A stretch of DNA of 64,000 nt, taken from the NCBI GenBank assembly GCA_963718995.1, contig CAVRAP010000017.1, positions 1 through 64,000 of the forward strand. Reading direction: 5' to 3'. Shown piece by piece: positions 34,307 through 43,191 of this stretch. Position numbers and translations under genes: made by a program. The stretch is from UBA4744 sp963718995. Its GTDB lineage: Bacteria; Actinomycetota; Acidimicrobiia; Spongiisociales; UBA4744. How positions within the stretch are numbered: position 1 is the stretch's first letter; each line of letters begins with the position of its first letter. The notes below the pieces were generated by a model. That model searched no databases. It was not told the DNA's origin and worked only from the letters and a program-made list of their open reading frames with translations.

Positions 34307-34678
34307 ATGTCGAGGCAATTGGCTCAATCGACCCTTGACAAGTTCCGTGCGGTTCTCGAGGAGGAGCAGGCTCGTTTGCGGGCGCTTCTGGAGGAACACG
34401 AGCTGGAGAGGGAAAACGCCCGCCTGGCTGAGACGGCTGCCGAACGGAGCCCTGATCCGACGAGCGCAGAGGGCGGCTCCATGGTGTTCGAGTATGAGAA
34501 GGACCTCTCAGTCGACGCTAACACCGAGGACCTCCTGCGCAAGGCCGAGAATGCTCTGGGACGGCTGGATGCGGGCGAGTACGGCGTCTGCGAATCGTGC
34601 GGAGTCGCGATCCCGATCGCCCGGCTCGAGGTGCTGCCGTATACGACGTTGTGTGTGGAGTGCGCGCAACGTCACTGA
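34307..34678 (+). CDS. TraR/DksA-type zinc finger protein
   Basis: A 123-residue protein with an N-terminal coiled-coil hairpin (LDKFRAVLEEEQARLRALLEE) and a C-terminal DksA C4 zinc finger (CESCGVAI ... CVECA). In Actinobacteria this type sits directly before lspA, as here, and may modulate RNA polymerase or have another role. GAGG lies just upstream of ATG 34307; a GTG one codon earlier is the alternative start. Confidence 0.88.
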   Translation: MSRQLAQSTLDKFRAVLEEEQARLRALLEEHELERENARLAETAAERSPDPTSAEGGSMVFEYEKDLSVDANTEDLLRKAENALGRLDAGEYGVCESCGVAIPIARLEVLPYTTLCVECAQRH

Positions 34679-35130
34679 GAGCCACCCGGCTCACGGCGCT
34701 TGGCATTGCCGCTGCCGTCGTTGCGGTCGATCAGCTGACCAAGGTATGGGCCCGCTCCGCGCTCGACGATTCCATCATCGAGCTGATCCCCGGTTTCCTG
34801 CGGCTGGCCCTGGCCGAGAATTCGGGCGCGGCGTTCGGGTTCTTCAAGGGTGGTGGAGAGATCATTGCCGTATTCGCCGTCGTGGCGGTTGGCGTCATCT
34901 TCTTTGCTTTTCGGGCCGTCGATCACCGGGCGGACCTGATCGGACTGGGGCTGGTACTCGGGGGGGCCGTCGGCAATCTCGTCGACCGGTTCACCCGCGG
35001 AGCCGGCCTACTCGATGGGCGAGTCACCGATTGGATCGATCTCTGGTTCATCCCAAACTTCAACATCGCCGATGCATCCATAACGATTGGGGTGGCCTTG
35101 TTGTTGCTGGGTGCTCTGCGTAAACCGTGA
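34660..35130 (+). CDS. lspA: Lipoprotein signal peptidase
   Basis: A 156-residue aspartic peptidase with four membrane helices. The catalytic and conserved motifs are all present: VDQLTKVWA, ENSGAAFGFF, GNLVDR (first catalytic aspartate) and FNIADASI (second). It cleaves signal peptides of lipidated lipoproteins at the membrane. The start is uncertain. The GTG at 34660 overlaps the DksA-like gene by 19 bases; another GTG at 34651 is possible. Confidence 0.92.
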   Translation: MRATSLRATRLTALGIAAAVVAVDQLTKVWARSALDDSIIELIPGFLRLALAENSGAAFGFFKGGGEIIAVFAVVAVGVIFFAFRAVDHRADLIGLGLVLGGAVGNLVDRFTRGAGLLDGRVTDWIDLWFIPNFNIADASITIGVALLLLGALRKP

Positions 35131-35187
35131 GGCGGGAAGGTCCAACCGAAACCGACGGTCACAGCTCACCCACACCTCGAGGATCGC

Positions 35188-36102
35188 ATGGGTAGGACAC
35201 AACACCAGGTCCCCGGCGACCTGGCCGGCGAGAGAGCGGACAAGATCGTTGCCGTGGTCGCCGGGCTCAGCCGGGCGGCCGCCCGCTCCCTGATCGACCA
35301 GGGTCTAGTGACCGTTGATGGCGCGCCGGTCGATCCGAAACACCGCCTCGTTGCCGGCATCGAACTGGACATCGAGGTTCCAGTCTTGCGAGGTTTGGAA
35401 GCCGAGGACATCCCGTTGACCGTCCTCTATGAGGATGATCATGTGGCGGTGGTTGAAAAACCTGCCGGGTTGGTGGTCCACCCAGGTGCCGGTCGGGCCA
35501 CCGGGACCATGGCCGCAGGTCTCCTGGCACGTTGGCCCCGGTTGGAGGGCGTTGGTCAGCAAGATCGGTGGGGCATCGTTCATCGCCTTGACCGGGAGGT
35601 TTCCGGCCTGCTCGTTGTTGCGTTGACCGATGTGGCATATGAGGCGCTTGTCGCCGCCCTCGCCCGGCGCTCCGTGGCCAGGGACTACCTGGCCCTGGTA
35701 TGGGGCGGGCTCGATGCGGCAACCGGCACCATTGACGCTCCGATCGGTCGGGATGCGCGTTACCCATCTCGTATGGCCACCCAGGTTGAGGGGCGCCCTT
35801 CGCGCACGCATTACCGGCGGACGGCCTTCTGGTCCGGGGCCGGTCTATCGATGCTGGAAGTGAGTCTCGAAACCGGTCGAACCCATCAGATCAGGGTCCA
35901 TCTTGCGTCGATCGGCCATCCCGTGGTTGGCGATCGTGTCTACGGCCGGCCCGGGCCGCCTGGTGTCGACCCTTTCCGGGTCTGGTTGCACGCAGCCCAT
36001 CTCGGGTTCAACCATCCGATCACCGATCAGAAGATCTCCGTGGATTCACCGCTTCCCGCAGACCTGGCGGATTCATCTGCGCAGCTTGGACCGCCGGACT
36101 GA
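35188..36102 (+). CDS. RluA-family pseudouridine synthase (RluD-like)
   Basis: A 304-residue protein with an N-terminal S4-like RNA-binding domain (about residues 15-75, ADKIVAVVAGLSRAAARSLIDQG) and a RluA catalytic domain. The catalytic motif is HRLDREVSGLLVVA, with the nucleophilic aspartate. LETGRTHQIRVHLASIGHPVVGD near the end is the other family block. It modifies uridine in rRNA or tRNA; by position next to lspA it resembles RluD (23S U1911/1915/1917), but specificity is inferred. GAGGA precedes the ATG. Confidence 0.92.
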   Translation: MGRTQHQVPGDLAGERADKIVAVVAGLSRAAARSLIDQGLVTVDGAPVDPKHRLVAGIELDIEVPVLRGLEAEDIPLTVLYEDDHVAVVEKPAGLVVHPGAGRATGTMAAGLLARWPRLEGVGQQDRWGIVHRLDREVSGLLVVALTDVAYEALVAALARRSVARDYLALVWGGLDAATGTIDAPIGRDARYPSRMATQVEGRPSRTHYRRTAFWSGAGLSMLEVSLETGRTHQIRVHLASIGHPVVGDRVYGRPGPPGVDPFRVWLHAAHLGFNHPITDQKISVDSPLPADLADSSAQLGPPD

Positions 36103-36153
36103 GCACGTCTCCCTATGGCGAGTGCCCTGCTCAGCAGGACGACTCATGGTCGA

Positions 36154-37185
36154 CTAACCAAAGAAGGTCTGGGCGACGTCATAGGTGGCGGCGTCGACAC
36201 CGCGAATGTCGGCGCACGCTTCGTCGAGTGGTACGGGAACGATATTCGGGCCTTTGGCGGCGACCATCACGCCGTGGGTTCCTGCCGCTGCGAGATCGGC
36301 TGCCATGACTCCCAATCTGGTACCAAGGACGCGATCGAAAGCGGTCGGTGTGCCCCCGCGCTGCAAATGGCCGAGCACGGTTACCCGGGTTTCGAAGCCG
36401 GTCAGTTCCTCGAGGATCGGAGCGATTTGATAGGCCACGCCGCCCAGCCGTTTGAACCCGAAAGCGTCAACTTCGCGATGGATCGGATCGGCCGTAGGCG
36501 GCGGTTCAATGCCTTCCGCGACGACGACAACCGAATACGAATGCCCGTGCCGATGGCGAGAACGGATGACGTCGGCAACTTCGTTCAGGTCGTAAGGGAT
36601 TTCAGGGATGAGGACGGCATCTGCCCCACCGGCGATCCCCGCATAGGTGGCGATCCAGCCTTTGGTACGGCCCATCACCTCGACCAGCATGATCCGGTTG
36701 TGGGATTCCGCCGTCGTCGTGATTCGGTCGATAGCTTCGGTTGCGATCTCGAGCGCAGTATCGAACCCGAACGTCCAGTCGGTGGCGGCGATGTCGTTGT
36801 CGATGGTCTTCGGCACTCCGACCACCTTCAATCCTTCTTTGGCAAGCTTCTGCGCAGTCAGCAAGGTTCCGTCGCCACCGATGACAACCAGTGAGTCGAT
36901 GCCATTTCGTTCGATGGTCTTGCGAACGCTCTCGTACCCGTCGCCGTGAACGTAGGGATCCATGCGGGAAGTGCCGAGGATCGTCCCACCGCGGGCCAGA
37001 ATCCCCCGCACCGAATCGCGGTCGAGAGAGCGGGTCCGTCCCTGCATCAGCCCTTCCCACCCATTCAGGACCCCGACCACCTCGGCTCCGTGACGCTCTG
37101 TCGCGCGGGTGACGACAGCACGTATCACCGCATTGAGTCCGGGACAGTCGCCGCCGGCCGTAAGCACTCCGATTACTTCGCTCAT
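36154..37185 (-). CDS. 6-phosphofructokinase, ATP-type
   Basis: A 343-residue group A phosphofructokinase. N-terminal motif is LTAGGDCPGLNAVIRAVV. The substrate loop reads GGDGT, with glycine at the position that discriminates donors (ATP type), followed by PKTIDNDI with lysine at the second discriminating position. This glycine/lysine pair is the pattern of ATP-dependent actinobacterial enzymes such as that of Streptomyces. GGADAVLIPE and HLQRGGTPTAFDR complete the family set. AGGAGCC precedes the ATG. It follows a paralogue by 11 bases. Confidence 0.9.
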   Translation of the reverse strand: MSEVIGVLTAGGDCPGLNAVIRAVVTRATERHGAEVVGVLNGWEGLMQGRTRSLDRDSVRGILARGGTILGTSRMDPYVHGDGYESVRKTIERNGIDSLVVIGGDGTLLTAQKLAKEGLKVVGVPKTIDNDIAATDWTFGFDTALEIATEAIDRITTTAESHNRIMLVEVMGRTKGWIATYAGIAGGADAVLIPEIPYDLNEVADVIRSRHRHGHSYSVVVVAEGIEPPPTADPIHREVDAFGFKRLGGVAYQIAPILEELTGFETRVTVLGHLQRGGTPTAFDRVLGTRLGVMAADLAAAGTHGVMVAAKGPNIVPVPLDEACADIRGVDAATYDVAQTFFG

Positions 37186-37196
37186 GGTTGGGGCTC

Positions 37197-38345
37197 CTAG
37201 TAGAGGAACATAGGCTTGCCCGTTACGTGGCGGACCTTGGCCTGGTAGTTGTCGGCGTCGTACAGTTCGGTGACGTCGACGCGCTTGACGCCTTCCTTCG
37301 TGACCGAGATCGGAACGTTCGTGTAGGTGCCACCCCGTAGCGCAACCATGCGCCCCGTTGAGCCCTCCATGGCCAGATCGGCCGCCATGACGGCGTAGTT
37401 GATCGCGACCATCAGGTCGAGGGAGTCCGGGCTGCCCGATCGCATCAGATAGGCCACCTGCTGATCGATGATGCCGATGCCAGTCTTTTCCTTCAGCATT
37501 TCGCCGGTGATCGTCCCGACGCCGCCGAGTTTGCGATGACCGTACGCGTCGGGTTCCCCTGATTCGATGATCTCACCGCCAATGATGCTGGCACCTTCAG
37601 AAATGGCAACCATCGCATAGTTGCTCGGATTGTTGTTCCGGTCGCGGACCACCATCTCCGCCAGTCTGTCGATATCGAAGGGCACTTCTGAGATCAAGAC
37701 GCGGTCGACGCCGGCCAGGTAGGCGGTGACGAGCGCCGTCTCGCCGCTGTTCCTTCCAAAAAGTTCAACGACCGCGATCCGTTCGTGCGAGCCGGTGCTG
37801 GTACGAAGGTTGGTGATGAAGTCAACGCCGCGGGTAACCGCCGTCGAGAAGCCAATGCAGTATTCGGTCCCATGAACATCGTTGTCCATAGTCTTAGGAA
37901 CCGCGATGACCGGCACGCCCTCTTCATGCATCCGCATTCCGTAGGACAGGGTGTCGTCCCCGCCGATCGGGATCAGCACGTCGATGTTCTGGTCGTCCAG
38001 GACTGCTTTGATATGCTCGGTGAAGTCGAAGGGGCCGTCGCCGATGGCTTGTTCGGCGAGGAAGTCGGGAACGTCTTTGGGGCGCACCCGCTGAGGGTTC
38101 GCTCGCGACGTGTGCAGCATGGTGCCGCCCGTACGATCGATCGTTCGAACAATTTGCGGGTCGAGGGGTCGAAAATTGCGAGCGGCCGACCCCGGGTCGT
38201 CCGGGTTGTGATGCAACAGGCCGGACCAGCCGCGCCGGATGCCGACGACCTCGTGGCCCTCCTCCGCGACCCGGTTGACGACGGCCTTGATGCATGGGTT
38301 GAGGCCCGGTACATCTCCTCCGCCCGTCAGGATTCCTATCCGCAT
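37197..38345 (-). CDS. 6-phosphofructokinase, PPi-type paralogue
   Basis: A 382-residue phosphofructokinase. N-terminal motif is ILTGGGDVPGLNPCIKAVV. The donor loop reads GGDDT, with aspartate where ATP enzymes have glycine, and PKTMDNDV with lysine; the pair is the hallmark of pyrophosphate-dependent enzymes. It has an extra insertion (about residues 70-110) and a distinct C-terminus ending MFLY. It would allow PPi-driven, reversible phosphorylation of fructose 6-phosphate. The ATG at 38345 is preceded by GAGGAG; 226 bases separate it from dnaE on the other strand. Confidence 0.88.
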   Translation of the reverse strand: MRIGILTGGGDVPGLNPCIKAVVNRVAEEGHEVVGIRRGWSGLLHHNPDDPGSAARNFRPLDPQIVRTIDRTGGTMLHTSRANPQRVRPKDVPDFLAEQAIGDGPFDFTEHIKAVLDDQNIDVLIPIGGDDTLSYGMRMHEEGVPVIAVPKTMDNDVHGTEYCIGFSTAVTRGVDFITNLRTSTGSHERIAVVELFGRNSGETALVTAYLAGVDRVLISEVPFDIDRLAEMVVRDRNNNPSNYAMVAISEGASIIGGEIIESGEPDAYGHRKLGGVGTITGEMLKEKTGIGIIDQQVAYLMRSGSPDSLDLMVAINYAVMAADLAMEGSTGRMVALRGGTYTNVPISVTKEGVKRVDVTELYDADNYQAKVRHVTGKPMFLY

Positions 38346-38406
38346 GGTGACTCTCCTCGTTCGCGGCCAGAAAGAGCGCTTCTTTGCCCTCCCGGTGTCG
38401 AATCGC

Positions 38407-38424
38407 ATGCCTGCAACCAGGCAT
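38407..38424. repeat. Inverted repeat in the pfk-dnaE divergent gap
   Basis: ATGCCTG (38407-38413) and CAGGCAT (38418-38424) are perfect inverted arms with a 4-base loop. Just beyond, CGTTC (38430-38434) and GAACG (38440-38444) form a second small one. They lie midway between the two divergent genes. They could be a regulator site or an RNA hairpin; no further assignment is possible. Confidence 0.35.
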
Positions 38425-38571
38425 TCGACCGTTCAGACCGAACGATACTAGTGCTGGAACCAGCGGCCGGTCACAGGGCCGTCGAAGCTGCCGTCCTGGC
38501 ACGGAGGAGATGAAGCGCGCCTGGTATGGTACGAATCCCAGCAGTGTAATTCTCGAGGAGATCCAACAACG

Positions 38572-41500
38572 GTGGTTTCGGACAGCTTCGCGCACCTCCA
38601 TCTCCACACCGAATTCTCGATGCTCGACGGGGCGGCACGCGTCCGGGACGTCGTTGAGGCCGCCCACCAGGACGGACAACCGGCGGTGGCCATCACCGAC
38701 CACGGTGTCCTGTACGGCGCAGTCGACTTCTACAAAGCTGCCGCCGACGTGGGTATCAAACCAATTATCGGGGTAGAGGCTTACGTGACCCCTGGATCTC
38801 GGTTCGATCGGCCCCCGCGCAGTCAGAATGTTCGTCACCACGTGACGCTGCTTGCTGAGAACGAAACCGGTTACCGCAACCTGATCAAGTTGGTGAGTCG
38901 TGCCTACCTGGAGGGGTACTACTACAAGCCGCGCATGGACCTCGAACTCCTCGCGGAACACGCCGAAGGCATCATCGCTGCATCCGGCTGCCTGGGCGGA
39001 CCGGTCGCGCAACTGCTGGCGCCGGACGCCTCCCGGGAGGAAGGCAACGAGGGCCAGATCCGCGACTTCGAGGCGGCGTTGCGGACTGCCGCCAACTATC
39101 AAGATATCTTCGGTCGGGACAACTTCTTCATCGAACTGCAGGATCACGGGCTCGAGCCCCAGAAGCGGATTCTTCCCGACCTCGTTGAGATAGCGAAACA
39201 ACTAGACGCTCCCCTCCTCGCCACCAACGATTCCCACTACACCTATCAGAACGAGGCGGAGGCGCATGACGTCCTGCTCTGCATCCAGACCGGGTCGACC
39301 ATCGATGAGCCGAACAGGTTCAAGTTCGATGGGCGGGAGTTCTACCTGAAGAGTGCCAGGGAGATGCGGGCGCTCTTCCCGGACGATCGCTTCCCGGCGG
39401 CGTGCGACAACACGCTCTGGGTCGCGGAACGAGCCGATGTCAAGCTCGAATTCGGGAAGATGCTGCTTCCGCATTTCCCTGTTCCGGAGGGGAAAACAGA
39501 GTCGTCGTACCTTCGAGAGCTGGTTATCGATGGTGCCCATCGCCGATACGGGGAATCATTCGCACCGGAGATCACCGATCGCATCGAGCACGAGTTGCGC
39601 ATCGTGGACGAGATGGGCTTCCCCGCCTACTTCTTGATCGTGTGGGATCTCATTCGTTATGCGCGTGAACACAAAATCAGGACCGGGCCGGGCCGGGGAA
39701 GTGCCGCCGGTTCGATCATTGCCTACTCCCTCCAGATCACTGATCTTGATCCGCTCGAATATGGCCTGATCTTCGAGCGCTTCTTGAATCCGGGCAGGCG
39801 CGAGATGCCCGATATCGACATGGACTTCGATGAGCGCTACCGCTCCGATGTGATCCGCTACGCCAGTGAACGCTACGGAACCGATCACGTCGCCCAGATT
39901 GTGACTTTCTCCACCATCAAGGGTCGCCAGGCCATCCGCGATTCGGCCCGGGTACTCGGCTATCCGTACGGTCTCGGCGACCGCGTTGCGAAAATGATGC
40001 CGCCGCCCATTCTCGGGAACGAGGCGAACCTCAATCAGTGTCTCGTCGATCCGGGACCCGGTGCCGATCAGGCGATCAGGGACTTTCATTCGAATGCCGC
40101 CCCACTCCGCGAAGCCTATGCCTCCGACCCGGACGTCCAACGGGTGGTTGACACGGCCCGCGGACTGGAAGGACTGCGCCGCCAGGATGGTATTCATGCC
40201 GCCGCGGTTGTCATTTCGGCCGAGCCCCTCACGGACATCGTTCCGATCCAGCGGAAAGGGGAAGGGGCTGAGATCGTCACGCAATATGAAATGCACGGAA
40301 TCGAAGCCCTTGGCCTGCTCAAAATGGATTTTCTGGGGCTTCGCAATCTGTCCACCATTGAGCGAGCGGTCGAGTTGATCCAGGAGTCCCGGGGTGAGTC
40401 GGTCGACGTGGATCACATCCCGCTCGACGACCCTGTCACGTTCGAGATGCTCAGACGAGGCGACACCATCGGGGTGTTCCAGCTCGAAGGCACCGCCATG
40501 CGGTCCTTGATCCGCAGTCTGGAACCGGAGAGCTTCGACGACATCATCGCCGTGAATGCGCTTTTCCGCCCCGGCCCGATGGGGCAGAACATGCACTATG
40601 AGTATGCCGATCGAAAGAACGCCAGGAAAAAGGTCGAATACCCCCATCCGGCCACGGTTCCGTTCCTCGAAGCTACCTACGGCATCATCGTGTACCAGGA
40701 ACAGGTCATGCAGGTAGCTCGAGAACTCGCCGGGTACTCGATGGCCGAGGCCGACACCCTTCGCAAGGCTATGGGCAAGAAGGTCAGGGCCATCATGGAC
40801 CAAGAGCGGGAGAAGTTCGTGGCGGGTTGTATCGCCCAGGGCCACGACGCGAAGCTCGGCAAGGAACTGTGGGACGCCGTCGAACCGTTCGCCGGATACG
40901 GATTCAACAAGAGCCACTCGGCCGCCTACGGGTACGTCGCCTATCAAACCGCCTGGCTCAAAGCCAACTTCCCGCCCGAGTACATGGCGGCGTTACTCAC
41001 ATCGACCAAACGTGACAAGGATCGGACGGCGATCTACCTCAACGAATGTCGGACCACCGGCATCAAAGTGCTGGTTCCGGACGTCGACAAATCCGACATG
41101 GATTTCACCGTTCGCGATGGAGCAATCACATTCGGGTTGTCGGCCATTCGGAACGTGGGGGAGGGGGTCGTCGAGAAGATCATCGAAGCGCGTCGAGAAA
41201 GCGGTCCCTACGCCTCCTTCCAGGATTTTGTGAACCGGGTCGATCCAGCAGCCCTGAACAAACGCACCATTGAGTCGCTCATCAAGGCAGGCGCATTTGA
41301 CGCATTTGTGCCTGCTCGACGGGGACTGCTCCTCGTGTACGAGCAGATCCTCGACGCAACCCTCAGCCGGAGACGGAACGAGGACATGGGTCAGTACAGC
41401 CTGTTCGGGTCAGAGAACGGAGGCGAAGCCACGGAGGATGTCGAAATCCCGGAGCTGACCTGGGACAAGCGAACCCGACTTGCCTTCGAGAAGGAGATGC

Positions 41501-42081
41501 TCGGCCTCTATGTCTCCGATCATCCGCTGTTTGGGGTGGAGCACGCCCTTCGCCAGGCTGTCACGACCAGCATTGCGGCCTTGAGCGACCAGACAGACGG
41601 TTCGACCGTGACCATCGGCGGCCTGGTCGGATCGATCACGCGGCGATTCACCCGGAAGGGCGATCCGATGCTCTTCTTCCATCTCGAGGATCTCGAAGGA
41701 TCGGTTGAGGTAGTCGCCTTCCCGAAGGTGGTCATGGCCACCGGGGCGATGGTCCGAGAGGACGCGATCGTGATCATCACCGGCCGGGTCGACAACCGCG
41801 GCGATGACGTGAAGATCATTGCGAAGGAGGTCCGCGAACCGGAACTACGAAGTGACAGCGCGGTGCGGCTCGAGGTTCCCGCGACCCTCCTCTCGCCGAA
41901 CATGGTTGAACGGTTGAAGGAGATTCTGGTCAACCATCCCGGAACCTCTCCGGTCTATCTGCACATGACCTCGGCAACGGGCCACAAAGTCTGGAAACTG
42001 TCCAACGAACACCGGGTGGAGCCCCGGTCGGCGTTGTACGCGGAACTCCGTGAGCTCCTCGGCCAAAAAGCGGTTGTGTAG
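38572..42081 (+). CDS. dnaE: DNA polymerase III subunit alpha
   Basis: A 1169-residue replicative polymerase. The N-terminal PHP domain starts HLHLHTEFSMLDG and continues AITDHGVLYG. The C-family catalytic core carries PDIDMDF at residues 413-419, with two of the catalytic aspartates. After it come LIRSLEPESFDDIIA, the helix-hairpin-helix part (NVGEGVVEKI), and a late OB fold (TIGGLVGSITRRF, DLEGSVEVVAFPKV). The PHP metal ligands look intact, so it may retain proofreading. The GTG start is preceded by GAGGAG with an 11-base spacing. It is transcribed alone. Confidence 0.95.
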   Translation: MVSDSFAHLHLHTEFSMLDGAARVRDVVEAAHQDGQPAVAITDHGVLYGAVDFYKAAADVGIKPIIGVEAYVTPGSRFDRPPRSQNVRHHVTLLAENETGYRNLIKLVSRAYLEGYYYKPRMDLELLAEHAEGIIAASGCLGGPVAQLLAPDASREEGNEGQIRDFEAALRTAANYQDIFGRDNFFIELQDHGLEPQKRILPDLVEIAKQLDAPLLATNDSHYTYQNEAEAHDVLLCIQTGSTIDEPNRFKFDGREFYLKSAREMRALFPDDRFPAACDNTLWVAERADVKLEFGKMLLPHFPVPEGKTESSYLRELVIDGAHRRYGESFAPEITDRIEHELRIVDEMGFPAYFLIVWDLIRYAREHKIRTGPGRGSAAGSIIAYSLQITDLDPLEYGLIFERFLNPGRREMPDIDMDFDERYRSDVIRYASERYGTDHVAQIVTFSTIKGRQAIRDSARVLGYPYGLGDRVAKMMPPPILGNEANLNQCLVDPGPGADQAIRDFHSNAAPLREAYASDPDVQRVVDTARGLEGLRRQDGIHAAAVVISAEPLTDIVPIQRKGEGAEIVTQYEMHGIEALGLLKMDFLGLRNLSTIERAVELIQESRGESVDVDHIPLDDPVTFEMLRRGDTIGVFQLEGTAMRSLIRSLEPESFDDIIAVNALFRPGPMGQNMHYEYADRKNARKKVEYPHPATVPFLEATYGIIVYQEQVMQVARELAGYSMAEADTLRKAMGKKVRAIMDQEREKFVAGCIAQGHDAKLGKELWDAVEPFAGYGFNKSHSAAYGYVAYQTAWLKANFPPEYMAALLTSTKRDKDRTAIYLNECRTTGIKVLVPDVDKSDMDFTVRDGAITFGLSAIRNVGEGVVEKIIEARRESGPYASFQDFVNRVDPAALNKRTIESLIKAGAFDAFVPARRGLLLVYEQILDATLSRRRNEDMGQYSLFGSENGGEATEDVEIPELTWDKRTRLAFEKEMLGLYVSDHPLFGVEHALRQAVTTSIAALSDQTDGSTVTIGGLVGSITRRFTRKGDPMLFFHLEDLEGSVEVVAFPKVVMATGAMVREDAIVIITGRVDNRGDDVKIIAKEVREPELRSDSAVRLEVPATLLSPNMVERLKEILVNHPGTSPVYLHMTSATGHKVWKLSNEHRVEPRSALYAELRELLGQKAVV

Positions 42082-42153
42082 GCGTTCTTGCCCTCAGCTA
42101 GCAACGTGAGCGAATCGGGGGAGGGGGTCCTTTCCGATCAGCTGCGGCCCTGC

Positions 42154-43191
42154 CTACCGCGGCGTAACTCCGAGGCGTTCTAACGGTATCCCCACCGCCT
42201 CGGTGATCAGGGCAGCCAGGTCGTCCAGACTGGTCGGGGTTTTGGGTTGCCACGGAACGGTGGCGACCTCGGTCTTCCAGAGCGCGGCGAATTCCTTTCG
42301 TACTTCGGCCTGGCGGTGCGCCTCGGCTCCCCACCTGGCCAGGTTCTCGACCAGCGCGCCATCGGTAGGTGGCTTCGGGCTGTACCACGTGGCCGGCAAC
42401 ACCCGGTTGAAGACTACGGAGTCCGGGTCGGGAACCTTGTCGGGTAGTTCGCGGTAGAAACGGGCTGCCTCCAGTAGGGGAGCCGGATCGGCGGTGGTTA
42501 CCACCACCGTCCTGGCGTCGCGGAAATGTTGCTCCATCTGCACCGCACGCCGGGCAAGACCGTCGTACATAGTGCGCATGTCCATGAGGAACTCCGCGAC
42601 TCGCTCGAGCAAATCGGACCCGAGGGCCGCACCGGCTATGCGAAGAGCGGGTCGGGCAGTGAGGGTGAAGATCGTCCGACGTCCCGGAAGGGCTCCGCCG
42701 GTCAGCCAGCGCAGCAACCGACCACCAACCAGGTCGCGCATCTCGGCCGGAGCGGAGAAGAACTCGATGCCACCGGCCGCCGGGGGTGTGTCAACCACAA
42801 CCAGATCCCACGCTCGAGTCTCTACGTAGTTCGCCATCTCCTCGGCGGACGCATACGACTGACTAGCCGGGAAGTGCTGCGTGGCGGCTTCGAAGAATGG
42901 GTTGTCGACCAACCGGTCTGCTACCTCGGCGGGTGCATGGCGGTGGGCGATGGCTCTCCAGGATTCGGACGCGTCCAGCATCGCGGCCCACAGGTTGGGC
43001 TCCTCTTTGTGCGGGCTTGGCTCGGAGCCGAGAGTCTTGAGGCCGAGGGCGGTCGCCAACCTCTTGGCGGGGTCGATGGTCACCACCAGGGTGCGAACGC
43101 CCGAGCGCGCCGCGGTAACGGCCAGCGCGGCCGACAGAGTGGTCTTGCCCACCCCGCCGCCTCCCGTGACGAGTATGATTTTGGATGTCAT
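42154..43191 (-). CDS. ArsA/Get3-like ATPase, P-loop lysine present, signature lysine absent
   Basis: A 345-residue member of the deviant-Walker family of dimeric ATPases. The P-loop reads GGGGVGKTTL (residues 10-19): Lys16 of the P-loop is kept, but the signature lysine expected at residue 11 is glycine. It also has TIDPAKRLATALGL, WDLVVVDTPPAAG, and VFNRVLPA. It overlaps by four bases (ATGA) the upstream gene encoding a partner with the opposite defect. In mycobacteria a comparable adjacent pair (Rv3679/Rv3680) has been described, and here too a heteromer is likely. Targets may be tail-anchored or other membrane proteins; this is inference. Confidence 0.85.
   Translation of the reverse strand: MTSKIILVTGGGGVGKTTLSAALAVTAARSGVRTLVVTIDPAKRLATALGLKTLGSEPSPHKEEPNLWAAMLDASESWRAIAHRHAPAEVADRLVDNPFFEAATQHFPASQSYASAEEMANYVETRAWDLVVVDTPPAAGGIEFFSAPAEMRDLVGGRLLRWLTGGALPGRRTIFTLTARPALRIAGAALGSDLLERVAEFLMDMRTMYDGLARRAVQMEQHFRDARTVVVTTADPAPLLEAARFYRELPDKVPDPDSVVFNRVLPATWYSPKPPTDGALVENLARWGAEAHRQAEVRKEFAALWKTEVATVPWQPKTPTSLDDLAALITEAVGIPLERLGVTPR

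Noticed and set aside
38430..38444. CGTTC-AGACC-GAACG as a LexA box upstream of dnaE
   Set aside because: The half-sites are in the opposite orientation to the LexA box (GAAC...GTTC is needed) and the spacing is five, not four.
39556..40947. A 463-residue open frame on the minus strand opposite dnaE
   Set aside because: It is the mirror of a high-GC coding sequence; the plus-strand frame has the full DnaE domain set, and the opposite frame has no recognisable motif or start signal.
42082..42153. A terminator after dnaE
   Set aside because: G-runs are present but I cannot draw a stable stem with a T tract.
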